Part shown: positions 7,927 to 15,452 of the stretch, piece by piece
Layout: the number at the start of each line of letters is the position of its first letter
How positions within the stretch are numbered: position 1 is the stretch's first letter
Assembly: GCF_944384735.1 (NCBI RefSeq)
Contig: NZ_CALWUN010000023.1
Span: 1-33,630, forward strand
DNA: 33,630 nucleotides
From: an uncultured Agathobaculum sp.
Lineage (GTDB): Bacteria; Bacillota; Clostridia; Oscillospirales; Butyricicoccaceae
Direction: 5' to 3'
The notes under the pieces: model-generated
The model's database searches: none
What the model saw: only the letters and a program-made list of their open reading frames with translations
Told to the model about the DNA's origin: nothing
Translations under genes and position numbers: made by a program

Positions 7927-8222
7927 CAGCATACACCTCCCAGCAGAAGGATCTGCCGTGCCAGACTATCCACCTGCACCTGATACGAGCCCGTCTGCAC
8001 CTGCTGGCGCACCTGCGCGATATCGTCCGCGCGCTGCGTGCGCACCTCCTGCGAGATACGGCTGGCCAGCTCGATCGAAAAGCGCTGGTCCTGCGAGTAA
8101 TGCGTCGACTGCAATTCCACGCTGTCATATTGCCCGGAAGTACGCGGCCGTCCTTCCACGGTTTCCAGTTGCATATGCGGCCTCTGAAGAGGGGTCATTC
8201 CTCCTGTTTTCGTAACCATCAT
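7926..8222 (-). CDS. flgM: Anti-sigma-28 factor FlgM
   Basis: A 98-residue protein with a disordered Gln/Arg-rich N-terminus and helical C-terminus (ELASRISQEVRTQRADDIAQVRQQVQTGSYQVQVDSLARQILLLGG). The V-Q-x-G-x-Y-x-V-x-x-x-x-LA-x-x-IL ending is the FlgM signature. FlgM holds the flagellar sigma factor (SigD/FliA) inactive until the hook is complete and FlgM is exported. A GAGGAG site precedes the start; a second ATG follows immediately. It is first gene of the flgM-csrA operon. Confidence 0.88.
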   Translation of the reverse strand: MMVTKTGGMTPLQRPHMQLETVEGRPRTSGQYDSVELQSTHYSQDQRFSIELASRISQEVRTQRADDIAQVRQQVQTGSYQVQVDSLARQILLLGGVC

Positions 8223-8285
8223 ACTCGGTCAACTCCTCATTCCGCTTTCAAAAACAAACAATCAATTCTGCTACAGATATTTAGT

Positions 8286-8312
8286 CTATCGGAAAAAAAT
8301 GAAAAAAAATAA
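8286..8312 (-). promoter_or_regulatory. Candidate sigma-28-type promoter for flgM operon
   Basis: On the minus strand TTAT is followed after 15 bases by TCCGATAG (8286-8293). The -10 shares CCGATA with the sigma-28 consensus GCCGATAT; the -35 is poor compared with TAAA. It overlaps the cheB terminator T-run, so the match may be partly due to AT-richness. Confidence 0.35.
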
Positions 8313-8347
8313 GCGGTAAACAGCATTTTTTGTTTATCGCTTATTTT
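8302..8347 (-). terminator. Terminator after cheB
   Basis: A 14-bp stem (8308-8321 with 8332-8345, one G-T wobble) flanked by A8 on the left and T6 on the right. For the minus strand it sits 20 bases after the cheB stop and is followed by eight T residues. It separates the chemotaxis operon from the flgM operon. Confidence 0.9.
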
Positions 8348-8365
8348 TTCTTTGATATTTGGCGC

Positions 8366-9418
8366 TCACATGTGCGAATTGCTCAAATGGCGCACCAGTA
8401 CGCCGGCAATATTTTCGCACGGCGCCTGCTGCATCACCGCGCCGATGTTGTTGGCCACCATCGGCATGCCGTATACCACACAGGATTCCTTGTCCTGCCC
8501 AATGGTATACGCGCCCTGCTTGCGCATTTCCAGCAGGCCCTTGGCGCCGTCGCTGCCCATACCGGTCATGATGATGCCGACCATGTGGCAGCGGACGTTT
8601 TCCGCCATCGAGTGGAACAGCGCGTCCACCGACGGGCAATGGCCGCTGACCTTTTCGCCCGGCAGGCAGGAAACCGTATACCGGTTGCCGTTGCGCACCA
8701 CGCGCATCTGCTTGTCACCCGGCGCGATCAGCACCCGCCCGCGCACGATCTCGTCGCCGTGCTCGGCCTCCTTGACCTTCATCTTGCAGATGCGGTCGAG
8801 GCGTTCGGCGTACATCTTGGTAAATCCGGGCGGCATGTGCTGCACGACCACCATGCCCGGGATGTTGGCGGGCAGCCGCCGCAGCACGGCCAGCGTGGCT
8901 TCCGTGCCGCCGGTCGACGCGCCCAGGCCGATGATCACCTCGGCCGGCGCGGCGCCCACCTTGAGCGAGAGCGCCGTCGGACGCTTGGCCGCCGCGTTCG
9001 GCCGCATCAGCGGGCGGCGTACGCGCGCGCACGAGGCCACGACGATCTTGTTGGCCAGCGCATCGATAAAGCGGTCGTTGCCGTCGTTGCTGTCCGGCTT
9101 GCGCACAAAGTCCACCGCGCCAACGGCCATCGCGTCGAATACGCGCAGGTTGAGCGATGAGACCAGAATGATCGGGATCGGATGCACCGGCAGGATCTCC
9201 TTGACGAAATCAATGCCGTTCATGCCGGGCATTTCCACGTCCAGCGTCATCACATCCGGGTTGAGCACAGGCAGCTTTTTGCGCGCGTCCATCGCGTTGA
9301 TCGCCTCGCCCACCACTTCTATATTCGGGAACTTGCGTAGCCCATTCTGGATGATATGACGCGCCAGCATCGAATCATCCACCACCATTACACGAATTTT
9401 CTTCGTGCCTTGTTCCAT
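8366..9418 (-). CDS. cheB: Chemotaxis protein-glutamate methylesterase CheB
   Basis: A 350-residue two-domain CheB. Residues about 8-125 form the receiver (VVDDS, phospho-acceptor Asp60 in TLDVEMPGMNGIDF, later VRKPDS with the conserved Lys). The catalytic domain starts near 160 and has Ser in GLGASTGGTEA, His in VVVQHMPPGFT and Asp in MTGMGSDGAKG, the esterase triad. It removes methyl groups from, and deamidates, chemoreceptors when phosphorylated by CheA. The start at 9418 is preferred to the ATG at 9427, because the GAAAGG site abuts the latter. It lies 13 bases after the cheR stop. Active residues all present. Confidence 0.97.
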   Translation of the reverse strand: MEQGTKKIRVMVVDDSMLARHIIQNGLRKFPNIEVVGEAINAMDARKKLPVLNPDVMTLDVEMPGMNGIDFVKEILPVHPIPIILVSSLNLRVFDAMAVGAVDFVRKPDSNDGNDRFIDALANKIVVASCARVRRPLMRPNAAAKRPTALSLKVGAAPAEVIIGLGASTGGTEATLAVLRRLPANIPGMVVVQHMPPGFTKMYAERLDRICKMKVKEAEHGDEIVRGRVLIAPGDKQMRVVRNGNRYTVSCLPGEKVSGHCPSVDALFHSMAENVRCHMVGIIMTGMGSDGAKGLLEMRKQGAYTIGQDKESCVVYGMPMVANNIGAVMQQAPCENIAGVLVRHLSNSHM

Positions 9419-9431
9419 GCTTCCCATCCTT

Positions 9432-10241
9432 TCATGCCCTTTGGAACGTCGCCGGCCGCAAGATGCGGTACGGGCTCTTTTTGCTGATATTTTCCGAATG
9501 GCCGATCAGCAGGTAGCCGCCCGGGTTGGATGCATCGTAAAAACGCTGCACCAGTGCGTCCTTGGTCGGCTGGTCGAAATAGATCATCACGTTCCGGCAG
9601 AAAATCACATCAAATTTCAATTTGAACCGAATCGGGTCCATCAGGTTAAACGTACGGAAAATCACGTTATTGCGGATCTCGGGCGTCACGGTATACAGTC
9701 CGGTGTCATCCTTGCGCTTGACGAAATACTTCCTGCGCCATTCCTTCGGGATATCGGCCGGCAGCTCATAGGCCGGGTCCTTGGCCTCGGCCAGCACGCG
9801 CTGCGAGATATCGGTCGCCAGCACGCGGGCGTCCCACAGGCTGGCCTGCGCCCCCAGATATTCCTTGATGCACATGGAGATGTTATACGGCTCTTCCCCG
9901 GTCGAGCAGCCCGCGCTCCAGATGGACAGCACCTTGCGGCTGCTGTTGCGTCTGGTAAGATCCGGCAGGATCACCCGCATCAGGAAATCGTAGTGGTCCT
10001 TTTCGCGCATGAAATAGGTATAGTTGGTCGTCAGCTTGTTGAGCACGAACTCGACCTGCTCCTTATCCTTTTTTTGCAGCAGTTCGTCCACAAAATCCTT
10101 GAAGCTGGCGTAGCCCTGCGCCTGCAGCGACGCGGATAACCGGCTGTTGATGAGCAACCGTTTCTGTTTCAGGTTGATCCCAAAATTGTCCTGCATAAAG
10201 CTGACCATCCGCTGGAAATCCGAATCAGATAGCTGCATCAT
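9432..10241 (-). CDS. cheR: Chemotaxis protein methyltransferase CheR
   Basis: A 269-residue SAM-dependent methyltransferase that methylates receptor glutamates, opposing CheB. The N-terminal helical domain (residues 1-75) contains the RL...L...G region and NYTYFMRE. The SAM site is IWSAGCSTGEEPY and the FDVIFCRNVMIYFD motif completes the catalytic domain. There is no C-terminal TPR. A AAAGGGG site lies 9 bases before the first of two adjacent ATGs. It is the third gene of the cheA-cheW-cheR-cheB operon. Confidence 0.97.
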   Translation of the reverse strand: MMQLSDSDFQRMVSFMQDNFGINLKQKRLLINSRLSASLQAQGYASFKDFVDELLQKKDKEQVEFVLNKLTTNYTYFMREKDHYDFLMRVILPDLTRRNSSRKVLSIWSAGCSTGEEPYNISMCIKEYLGAQASLWDARVLATDISQRVLAEAKDPAYELPADIPKEWRRKYFVKRKDDTGLYTVTPEIRNNVIFRTFNLMDPIRFKLKFDVIFCRNVMIYFDQPTKDALVQRFYDASNPGGYLLIGHSENISKKSPYRILRPATFQRA

Positions 10242-10285
10242 GTGTCAGCACCCCTTTGCAGATTATTCTCCCCTACCCTGCCGGT

Positions 10286-10768
10286 TCAGTCCGAAAGCAG
10301 CAGCGGGCAGTCGAGCACCAGCATCGTCCCCGAGCCGTTCGGCATCGCTGACATACCGGAAACAAACTTCTGCGCGTTGTGCGACGGCATAGGCAGGATG
10401 CTATCGACCGGGATATCGATGATCTGGCGGACCATGTCCACCAGGATGCCGATCTGCATTTCATTGACGTTCAGCACGATAATGCAGTCGGTGTCGATCG
10501 GCTCGATGCTCAGGCGCAGGCGCATATCGATCAGCGGGATGGTCTGGCCGCGCAGGTTGATGATGCCGCGGACATAATCCGGCACCATCGGCACGCGCGT
10601 GATCGGATAGTTGGTGATGATCTCGATCACGCTTTCCGCTTCGATGCCAAACTGCAGGTTATCGGTCTGGAATGTCAGGAACTTACGGGTCGCTACCTCG
10701 TTGAGATCCTTCTTCTCCATCTCCGCCTGCTCATCTTCGGTAGCAAACAGCATATTCTCATCAGACAT
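10286..10768 (-). CDS. cheW: Chemotaxis coupling protein CheW
   Basis: A 160-residue CheW-like SH3-type domain protein linking receptors to CheA. About 25 charged N-terminal residues precede the domain; conserved parts are KFLTFQTDNLQFGIEAESVIEII, PDYVRGIINLRGQTIPLIDMRL and the C-terminal ILPMPSHNAQKFVSGM. The NLRGQ motif is the receptor/CheA contact region. It lies between cheA (39 bases) and cheR (44 bases), with an AAGGAG site 13 bases upstream. Confidence 0.96.
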   Translation of the reverse strand: MSDENMLFATEDEQAEMEKKDLNEVATRKFLTFQTDNLQFGIEAESVIEIITNYPITRVPMVPDYVRGIINLRGQTIPLIDMRLRLSIEPIDTDCIIVLNVNEMQIGILVDMVRQIIDIPVDSILPMPSHNAQKFVSGMSAMPNGSGTMLVLDCPLLLSD

Positions 10769-10807
10769 GCTCTTTCTTCAACTCCTTCTTGCGTTATAAA
10801 GGGGGGA

Positions 10808-12922
10808 TCAATACCCTGTGTAGCCCGTGCTGGACGTCAGGATATTGCCCACGTCCAGAATCAGGCTGATATTGCCGTCGCCAAGGATCGTGCAGCCCAC
10901 GATGCCGGCATCCTTGATGCCAAAGCCGTTGAGGTAGGACGGGAGCGGCTTAATGACCACCTGCTGCTCGCCCAGCAGCTCGTCGACAAACAGGCAATAG
11001 GAATTTTCACTCGTCTCCACCCAGACAAAGATGCCGTCGTCGGTCGTCTCCGCCTTGGGCTCAAGGCCGTACAGCTCGTGCAGGCGCAGCACCGGATAGA
11101 AGTTATCCATCTTGCTGATCATCTCGCCCTTCATCGCGTCGTGGATGATATCAGACTCGGACGCCTTGAAGGACTGGCGGATGTTCTGTAGCGGGATAGT
11201 GAAGATCGAGTCGCCCACCGATACCTCCATGCCGTCCATAATGGCCGTGGTCAGCGGGATCTTGAGCGTGGTGCAGCTGCCCTTGCCGAACTCGCTGGTC
11301 ATCTGCACAACACCCGCTACCGCCTCGATATTTTTTTTGACCACGTCCATGCCGACGCCGCGGCCGGAGAACTCGGTGACCTCGGTATTGGTCGAAAAGC
11401 CCGGCATCATCAGGAAGTTGAGGATCTCCTTCTGGCTGTAATCCACATCCGGGCTGGCAAGCCCCTGATTGATTGCCTTACGCAGCACAGCATCACTATC
11501 AACGCCCGCGCCGTCGTCCTCGATGCGGATAATGACCTCGCTGCCCGTGTTCTGCGCGGACAGGATGATCTCACCCTCCGGGTTTTTGCCCGCGTTGATA
11601 CGGGTCTGCTCATCCGGCTCGATGCCGTGGTCCATCGAATTGCGCACAATGTGCATGATCGGGTCGCTGATCGCGTCAACGATAGTCTTATCGATCTCGG
11701 TATCCTCGCCGATGATGGTCAGGTTGGCGCGACGGCCCAACTTCTGGCCCATATCGCGCACGATGCGGCGCATCTTCTGGAATGTACCGGAAACCGGCAC
11801 CATGCGCAGCGACATCGAAATATCCTGCAATTCGTCGGTCAGCTTGCGCAGCTGGCGCGCAGACTTATTGAAGTTATCCAGTTTGACGCCGTCAAGCCCC
11901 TTCAGGTCGGGCGAGGCGGTAACCATTGCCTCCGTGATGACGATTTCGCCGACGACCGCCATCAACTGGTCAAGCTTGGACAGGTTGACGCTGATCAGGT
12001 TCTGCTTGATCTGGTGCGGCGAAGCGCTGTTTTGCACCACATTGGTTTCCGGATGGGCTACCTCGGATGCACGCGACGCCGGCGCCTGCTGTTTGGACGG
12101 CGCGGCAGCCGGGGCCGCATCAGCCTGTGCCGGCGCGGCAGCCGGGGCCGGCTGGCTGTCCTCCTCGGCCGGGATATAGTCGATCTCCTGATAGGTCTTG
12201 ACAAAGCCCAGCCCGCTGACCACCTGCACCGCCGTGCTGCGGTCATCCTCGGTGCGGAAGTGCATGACAAAGCCGTTTTCGATGATCGTCTCGGACAGCG
12301 CCGTGTTATCCTCCAGCCCCTCGGGCTCGTAGGTGAACTCGTTCATGCACTGATCCTTGACATCGCTGATGGCCATGAAGGCGCGCAGGTTTTCCATCCC
12401 GCAGCCCTCGTCCAGATAGACGCGGAGCGAAAAGCAGTGGTTGGGGTCGCCGCTGGCCTGTACGTTTTCCGCCGGGGCAGCGGCCTCTTCCGGCTTTGCC
12501 GCGGCCTGCTGTCCGTTAATTTTGTCAATGAACGTATTAATTGCGTTGACAAAATTGTCGATATGTTTAGAAAGAGGCTCACCGCTTTCGATCTTGCTTA
12601 CCTCACTGCGGAAGTAATCGATCGATTTGAACAGCAGGTCAAACAACTGCGGCCGGTCCTGTTCCGGAACAACCTCCATCGTATTTTCCCGAATCAGATA
12701 GAACAGATCCTCGATGCGATGCGCGATCGTCATCAGCGGTTCGAATTCCATCATCGCCGCGGAACCTTTCAGCGTGTGCATGATGCGGAAGATTTCATTC
12801 ACATCATCTTCGGAAAGCGTATCCGCCTGTTCAGCCGACAACATGATATTGTCAAGCTGTTCCAGCAGTGTATTTGTTTCATACAAGTACATTTCCAGAA
12901 CGCTATCGCTGTTATTTTCCAT
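10808..12922 (-). CDS. cheA: Chemotaxis histidine kinase CheA
   Basis: A 704-residue CheA with P1-P5 domains. P1 (HPt) carries the phosphorylated His49 in IMHTLKGSAA. An Ala-rich linker is followed by a P2-like response-regulator docking domain (about 165-265). A second Ala/Pro/Gln linker of about 35 residues follows. P3 dimerisation starts at SVNLSKLDQLMAVVGEIVI. The P4 ATPase has HIVRNSMDHGIE (N box), DDGAGVD (G1) and GRGVGMDVVKKNI (G2). P5 is CheW-like at the C-terminus. The frame is open further upstream, but MENNSDS at 12922 is the correct start: it has an AAAGGCGG site and begins the HPt fold. First gene of the che operon. Confidence 0.97.
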   Translation of the reverse strand: MENNSDSVLEMYLYETNTLLEQLDNIMLSAEQADTLSEDDVNEIFRIMHTLKGSAAMMEFEPLMTIAHRIEDLFYLIRENTMEVVPEQDRPQLFDLLFKSIDYFRSEVSKIESGEPLSKHIDNFVNAINTFIDKINGQQAAAKPEEAAAPAENVQASGDPNHCFSLRVYLDEGCGMENLRAFMAISDVKDQCMNEFTYEPEGLEDNTALSETIIENGFVMHFRTEDDRSTAVQVVSGLGFVKTYQEIDYIPAEEDSQPAPAAAPAQADAAPAAAPSKQQAPASRASEVAHPETNVVQNSASPHQIKQNLISVNLSKLDQLMAVVGEIVITEAMVTASPDLKGLDGVKLDNFNKSARQLRKLTDELQDISMSLRMVPVSGTFQKMRRIVRDMGQKLGRRANLTIIGEDTEIDKTIVDAISDPIMHIVRNSMDHGIEPDEQTRINAGKNPEGEIILSAQNTGSEVIIRIEDDGAGVDSDAVLRKAINQGLASPDVDYSQKEILNFLMMPGFSTNTEVTEFSGRGVGMDVVKKNIEAVAGVVQMTSEFGKGSCTTLKIPLTTAIMDGMEVSVGDSIFTIPLQNIRQSFKASESDIIHDAMKGEMISKMDNFYPVLRLHELYGLEPKAETTDDGIFVWVETSENSYCLFVDELLGEQQVVIKPLPSYLNGFGIKDAGIVGCTILGDGNISLILDVGNILTSSTGYTGY

Positions 12923-12964
12923 AAAATAAACGCCGCCTTTCTGAAGAATTGAATCACAGTGTTT

Positions 12965-12992
12965 ATTATGATTTCGACCGATTCCGGCACAA
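12965..12992 (-). promoter_or_regulatory. Candidate sigma-A promoter for cheA operon
   Basis: On the minus strand TTGTGC (12987-12992), 16 bases, CATAAT (12965-12970). It would start transcription about 35 bases before the cheA ATG. It overlaps the sigma-28-like boxes noted next, so the two readings compete. Confidence 0.5.
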
Positions 12993-12997
12993 ATTAA
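12971..12997 (-). promoter_or_regulatory. Candidate sigma-28-type promoter for cheA operon
   Basis: On the minus strand TTAA (12994-12997), 15 bases, GTCGAAAT (12971-12978), compared with TAAA-N15-GCCGATAT. Three of four and six of eight positions match. Confidence 0.4.
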
Positions 12998-13015
12998 GAT
13001 AGCACCCAAAACATT

Positions 13016-13029
13016 ACAGAAATTTCTGT
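13016..13029. promoter_or_regulatory. Perfect 14-bp palindrome between cheA and the FliK-like gene
   Basis: ACAGAAATTTCTGT is a perfect palindrome ending 17 bases before the FliK-like start codon and lying about 90 bases from cheA. Its location in a divergent promoter region makes it a candidate operator. No matching regulator is identified. Confidence 0.45.
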
Positions 13030-13046
13030 GGAAACGGAGCCTTGCT

Positions 13047-14465
13047 ATGCCAAACATTATCAGCGTCACCAACCCCGTGCCCGGGCAGGAAGGCAATACA
13101 TACCGCTCTCCCATCACGCCCAACGACCCACAAGTACAGAATATCCCCGACCCGACCCGCGTAGGCCGGGCAGATGCGCGTACCGACCGCCAAGATACGG
13201 GCAACACCGAAATCGGCCGCCGGTACGATTCCTATTTTCAGGCGTTTCTGCAATCGCTGCGCGACGCCGGGTCGATCACTGAGATCGCCTCCCGGTTCCT
13301 GATCACGCAGAGCGGCACGATGGTGCTTTCCGGCATGGCCGAGGGCATCGCGCAGGAGCTGGCGCAGTTCCTGCAGATGATCCAGGTCGGGCCGGAGGAG
13401 CTGCTCTCGCTGCTGCAGAACCAGCTTTCCACCACTACCCGGTTTGGCGGCAGGCTGTTTGAAACGCTGCGCGACGTGCTGCGCTACAGCCCGTCCGAGG
13501 GGCTGAAAAGCGATATCCTGCAATTCCTGAAGAAATACAACGACTTTTCCTCCACCGCACACATCGAGCGCAACATGCAGCGCACGCTGCAGCAGATGTC
13601 GTGGTTCATGCCGTCGCGGTTCAGCAGCACGCTGAACGGCTATTCGGGCGAGCTGCAGCAGCTGCTCTCGCAGGGCGACCGGTCAGGCGCAATGGCGCTG
13701 ATCCAGAACACGCTGCTGCCCTTCCTGTCCGACTATGTCGCGCAGATGCACGACCGCGGCATCGCCCGCAGCCTGCTGAGCCTGTTCATCCTCGATGTCG
13801 CACGGTACGAAAACGGCAACCCGCAGCCCATGCTGCAATCGTTCTACCAGCTGCTCGGCTACTCCTCGATGAAGGGGCGCTTCAGCGACCTGGACAGCAG
13901 CCAGCTGCTCCGCCTGCTGCAGGAGAGCGCCACGTCCGTACATGCCGAGGGCAACCCGCTCGCCGAGCGGCTCGGACAGATGTCCGCGGCCGCGCTGCGC
14001 GGCGAGGGCGGCGCCGAGCTGCGGCAGACCTTTCAGGCGCTGGTGGACTCCATCCTGGTCAACCAGAGCGTGTACATGCCGCTGGCGCACGCGATGCTGC
14101 CCGTGGAGATGGACGGGCGCATGATGTTCTCCGAGCTGTGGGTCGACCCGGACGACCAGAACGAGTCCGGCGGGCACGGCCGGGAGCCGGCCATGCGGCT
14201 GCTGCTCAAGTTCGATATCCAGGAGCTTGGCATGTTCGACCTTGTGCTGACCTACCACGACGGCACGGTGGACGCCTCGCTGCACTGCCCGCCGCATTTG
14301 CATCGGTTCACCGAGCTGTTTACGCGCAAGATGGAATCGCTCGCCGAGCAGGAGGGGCTCAAGGCCGCCACCATGCGCGCCGCGCCGATGGCACGGCCGC
14401 TGACCATCTCGGAGGTATTCCCCAAAATCTTTGAAAGGAAGGACAGCATCAATGTCGCAATATGA
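13047..14465 (+). CDS. FliK-like protein (YlqG-type), C-terminal hook-length-control-like domain
   Basis: A 472-residue soluble protein. Residues 1-55 are polar and Pro/Asp-rich; 55-330 are predicted mostly helical (RYDSYFQAFLQSLRDAGSITEIASRFL...). The C-terminal part (about 345-450) reads LLLKFDIQELGMFDLVLTYHDG...ASLHCPPHLHRFTELFTRKMESLAEQEGL, the beta-beta-alpha pattern seen in FliK C-terminal (Flg_hook) domains. Directly overlapping it is an FlhB-C-terminal-like gene; B. subtilis has the same pair type as ylqG-ylqH. By this analogy it may interact with the FlhB-like partner, as FliK does with FlhB in the export substrate switch. Function not proven; a canonical fliK may lie elsewhere. A GGAG site is 7 bases upstream of the start. 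Confidence 0.7.
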   Translation: MPNIISVTNPVPGQEGNTYRSPITPNDPQVQNIPDPTRVGRADARTDRQDTGNTEIGRRYDSYFQAFLQSLRDAGSITEIASRFLITQSGTMVLSGMAEGIAQELAQFLQMIQVGPEELLSLLQNQLSTTTRFGGRLFETLRDVLRYSPSEGLKSDILQFLKKYNDFSSTAHIERNMQRTLQQMSWFMPSRFSSTLNGYSGELQQLLSQGDRSGAMALIQNTLLPFLSDYVAQMHDRGIARSLLSLFILDVARYENGNPQPMLQSFYQLLGYSSMKGRFSDLDSSQLLRLLQESATSVHAEGNPLAERLGQMSAAALRGEGGAELRQTFQALVDSILVNQSVYMPLAHAMLPVEMDGRMMFSELWVDPDDQNESGGHGREPAMRLLLKFDIQELGMFDLVLTYHDGTVDASLHCPPHLHRFTELFTRKMESLAEQEGLKAATMRAAPMARPLTISEVFPKIFERKDSINVAI

Positions 14466-14784
14466 CCGTGACCGAAAAGCGGTGGCCCTGCAATACGAAA
14501 ACGGTATGCCCGCACCGGTGGTGGTCGCTTCCGGCATGGGCTATCTGGCCGAAAAGATCGTCGAGGTTGCCGCGGAAAACGGCGTGCCGGTTTACGAGGA
14601 CACCTCGCTTGCCACCATGCTGTCCCAGCTGCAGCTGGGACAGCCGATCCCTGAATCATTATATCGGTTTATCGTCGATATCTATGTGTATTTCCTGCAT
14701 TTTGACCCCAACAACCCACAAAAGCCCCGGGTCCCGGCGACCCATGAGGCTGCCGACACCACAAAGGAGGCCACGGACGAATGA
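14452..14784 (+). CDS. FlhB C-terminal-domain-like cytoplasmic protein (FhlB/YlqH type)
   Basis: A 110-residue protein without membrane segments. Residues 8-40 (KAVALQYENGMPAPVVVASGMGYLAEKIVEVAAENGVPVYEDTSLA) match the region following the cleavage site in FlhB/YscU cytoplasmic domains, where A-V-x-L-x-Y and AP-V-x-A-K-G-x-x-x-x-A-x-x-I are conserved. The autocleavage NPTH motif itself is absent, as in YlqH/FhlB proteins. Start chosen at 14452, with AAAGGAAGG 9 bases upstream; it overlaps the FliK-like gene by 14 bases. The PilZ gene downstream overlaps its stop (ATGA). It may modulate export specificity or substitute for the FlhB C-terminal half. Confidence 0.85.
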   Translation: MSQYDRDRKAVALQYENGMPAPVVVASGMGYLAEKIVEVAAENGVPVYEDTSLATMLSQLQLGQPIPESLYRFIVDIYVYFLHFDPNNPQKPRVPATHEAADTTKEATDE

Positions 14785-15371
14785 GCGCAAAATCCATGGA
14801 AGAGATCAAATTCGTTTTTTTGGACGACAACCACCAGACGCTGGCCAGCGCCGTGCTGACCAACCAGTCCGGCCAGATGAAGACCTTCCGACTGACCTAC
14901 CCGCCCAAGTGCGACCTGCAGGCGCTCGGACAGTTCAACGCGCTGAGCGTCAACTCCCCCGATTTTATGGCGTGGCGCGGGCATGTCCAGCGCATGCGCG
15001 GCGACAAGCTCGACTTCCTTGCCGAGGAGCACATCGACTCCCGCCTGCGCCGCCACCTGCGCATCCCGCTTTCGTTCCGCACCTACCTGTACCCGTCCTA
15101 CGGGCACGGCACGCGGCTGCCGGTCATCAGCAAGGATATCAGCTGCGGCGGCATTGCGCTGCACTGTGTTTCCAACCTCAAGCTGGATTCCAAGTTTGAG
15201 ATCGCGCTGCCCTGCACCGAACCGCCCATCATCGTCAAGGTGAGCGTCTCGCGCGTCATCAGCGCGGAAAAGAACCTGTATGCCTGCCAGTTCATCGACC
15301 TGCTCCCGCAGGAGGAGGCCATGATACAGGAAAGCATTTTCGAATACGACCTGCGGTACCACTCGGCCTGA
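14781..15371 (+). CDS. PilZ-domain protein
   Basis: A 196-residue probable c-di-GMP receptor. The first 90 residues form a beta-rich N-terminal domain, YcgR-like in layout. The PilZ domain (about 92-190) has the RxxxR element at RRHLR and the DxSxxG element as DISCGG, the two c-di-GMP contacts, so binding is likely. Its start overlaps the FlhB-like stop (ATGA), so the three genes from 13047 are translationally coupled. YcgR-type proteins slow the flagellar motor when c-di-GMP rises; the coupling here to export-switch-like genes is unusual. 81 bases separate it from the SLH protein gene and no terminator is seen between them. Confidence 0.9.
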   Translation: MSAKSMEEIKFVFLDDNHQTLASAVLTNQSGQMKTFRLTYPPKCDLQALGQFNALSVNSPDFMAWRGHVQRMRGDKLDFLAEEHIDSRLRRHLRIPLSFRTYLYPSYGHGTRLPVISKDISCGGIALHCVSNLKLDSKFEIALPCTEPPIIVKVSVSRVISAEKNLYACQFIDLLPQEEAMIQESIFEYDLRYHSA

Positions 15372-15452
15372 CGCCGCGCCGCACCCATCCGGCAAACGCC
15401 GCGGCACGGGTTTTCCCGGCCACCCAAATTTCAAAGCAAAGGTGTTGTTAGC

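Noticed and set aside
11627..12952. 441-codon plus-strand open frame
   Set aside because: Antisense to cheA, whose domains are all clear; its composition (His/Arg/Asp-rich) is that of a GC-rich shadow frame.
12922..13207. N-terminal extension of cheA
   Set aside because: The frame is open, but the added residues are unlike CheA and would overlap the divergent FliK-like gene; the ATG at 12922 has a ribosome site and begins the HPt domain.
15372..15452. Terminator between the PilZ and SLH genes
   Set aside because: The region is GC-rich with short partial complements only, and no hairpin with a T-run can be drawn; the SLH gene may be read from upstream.
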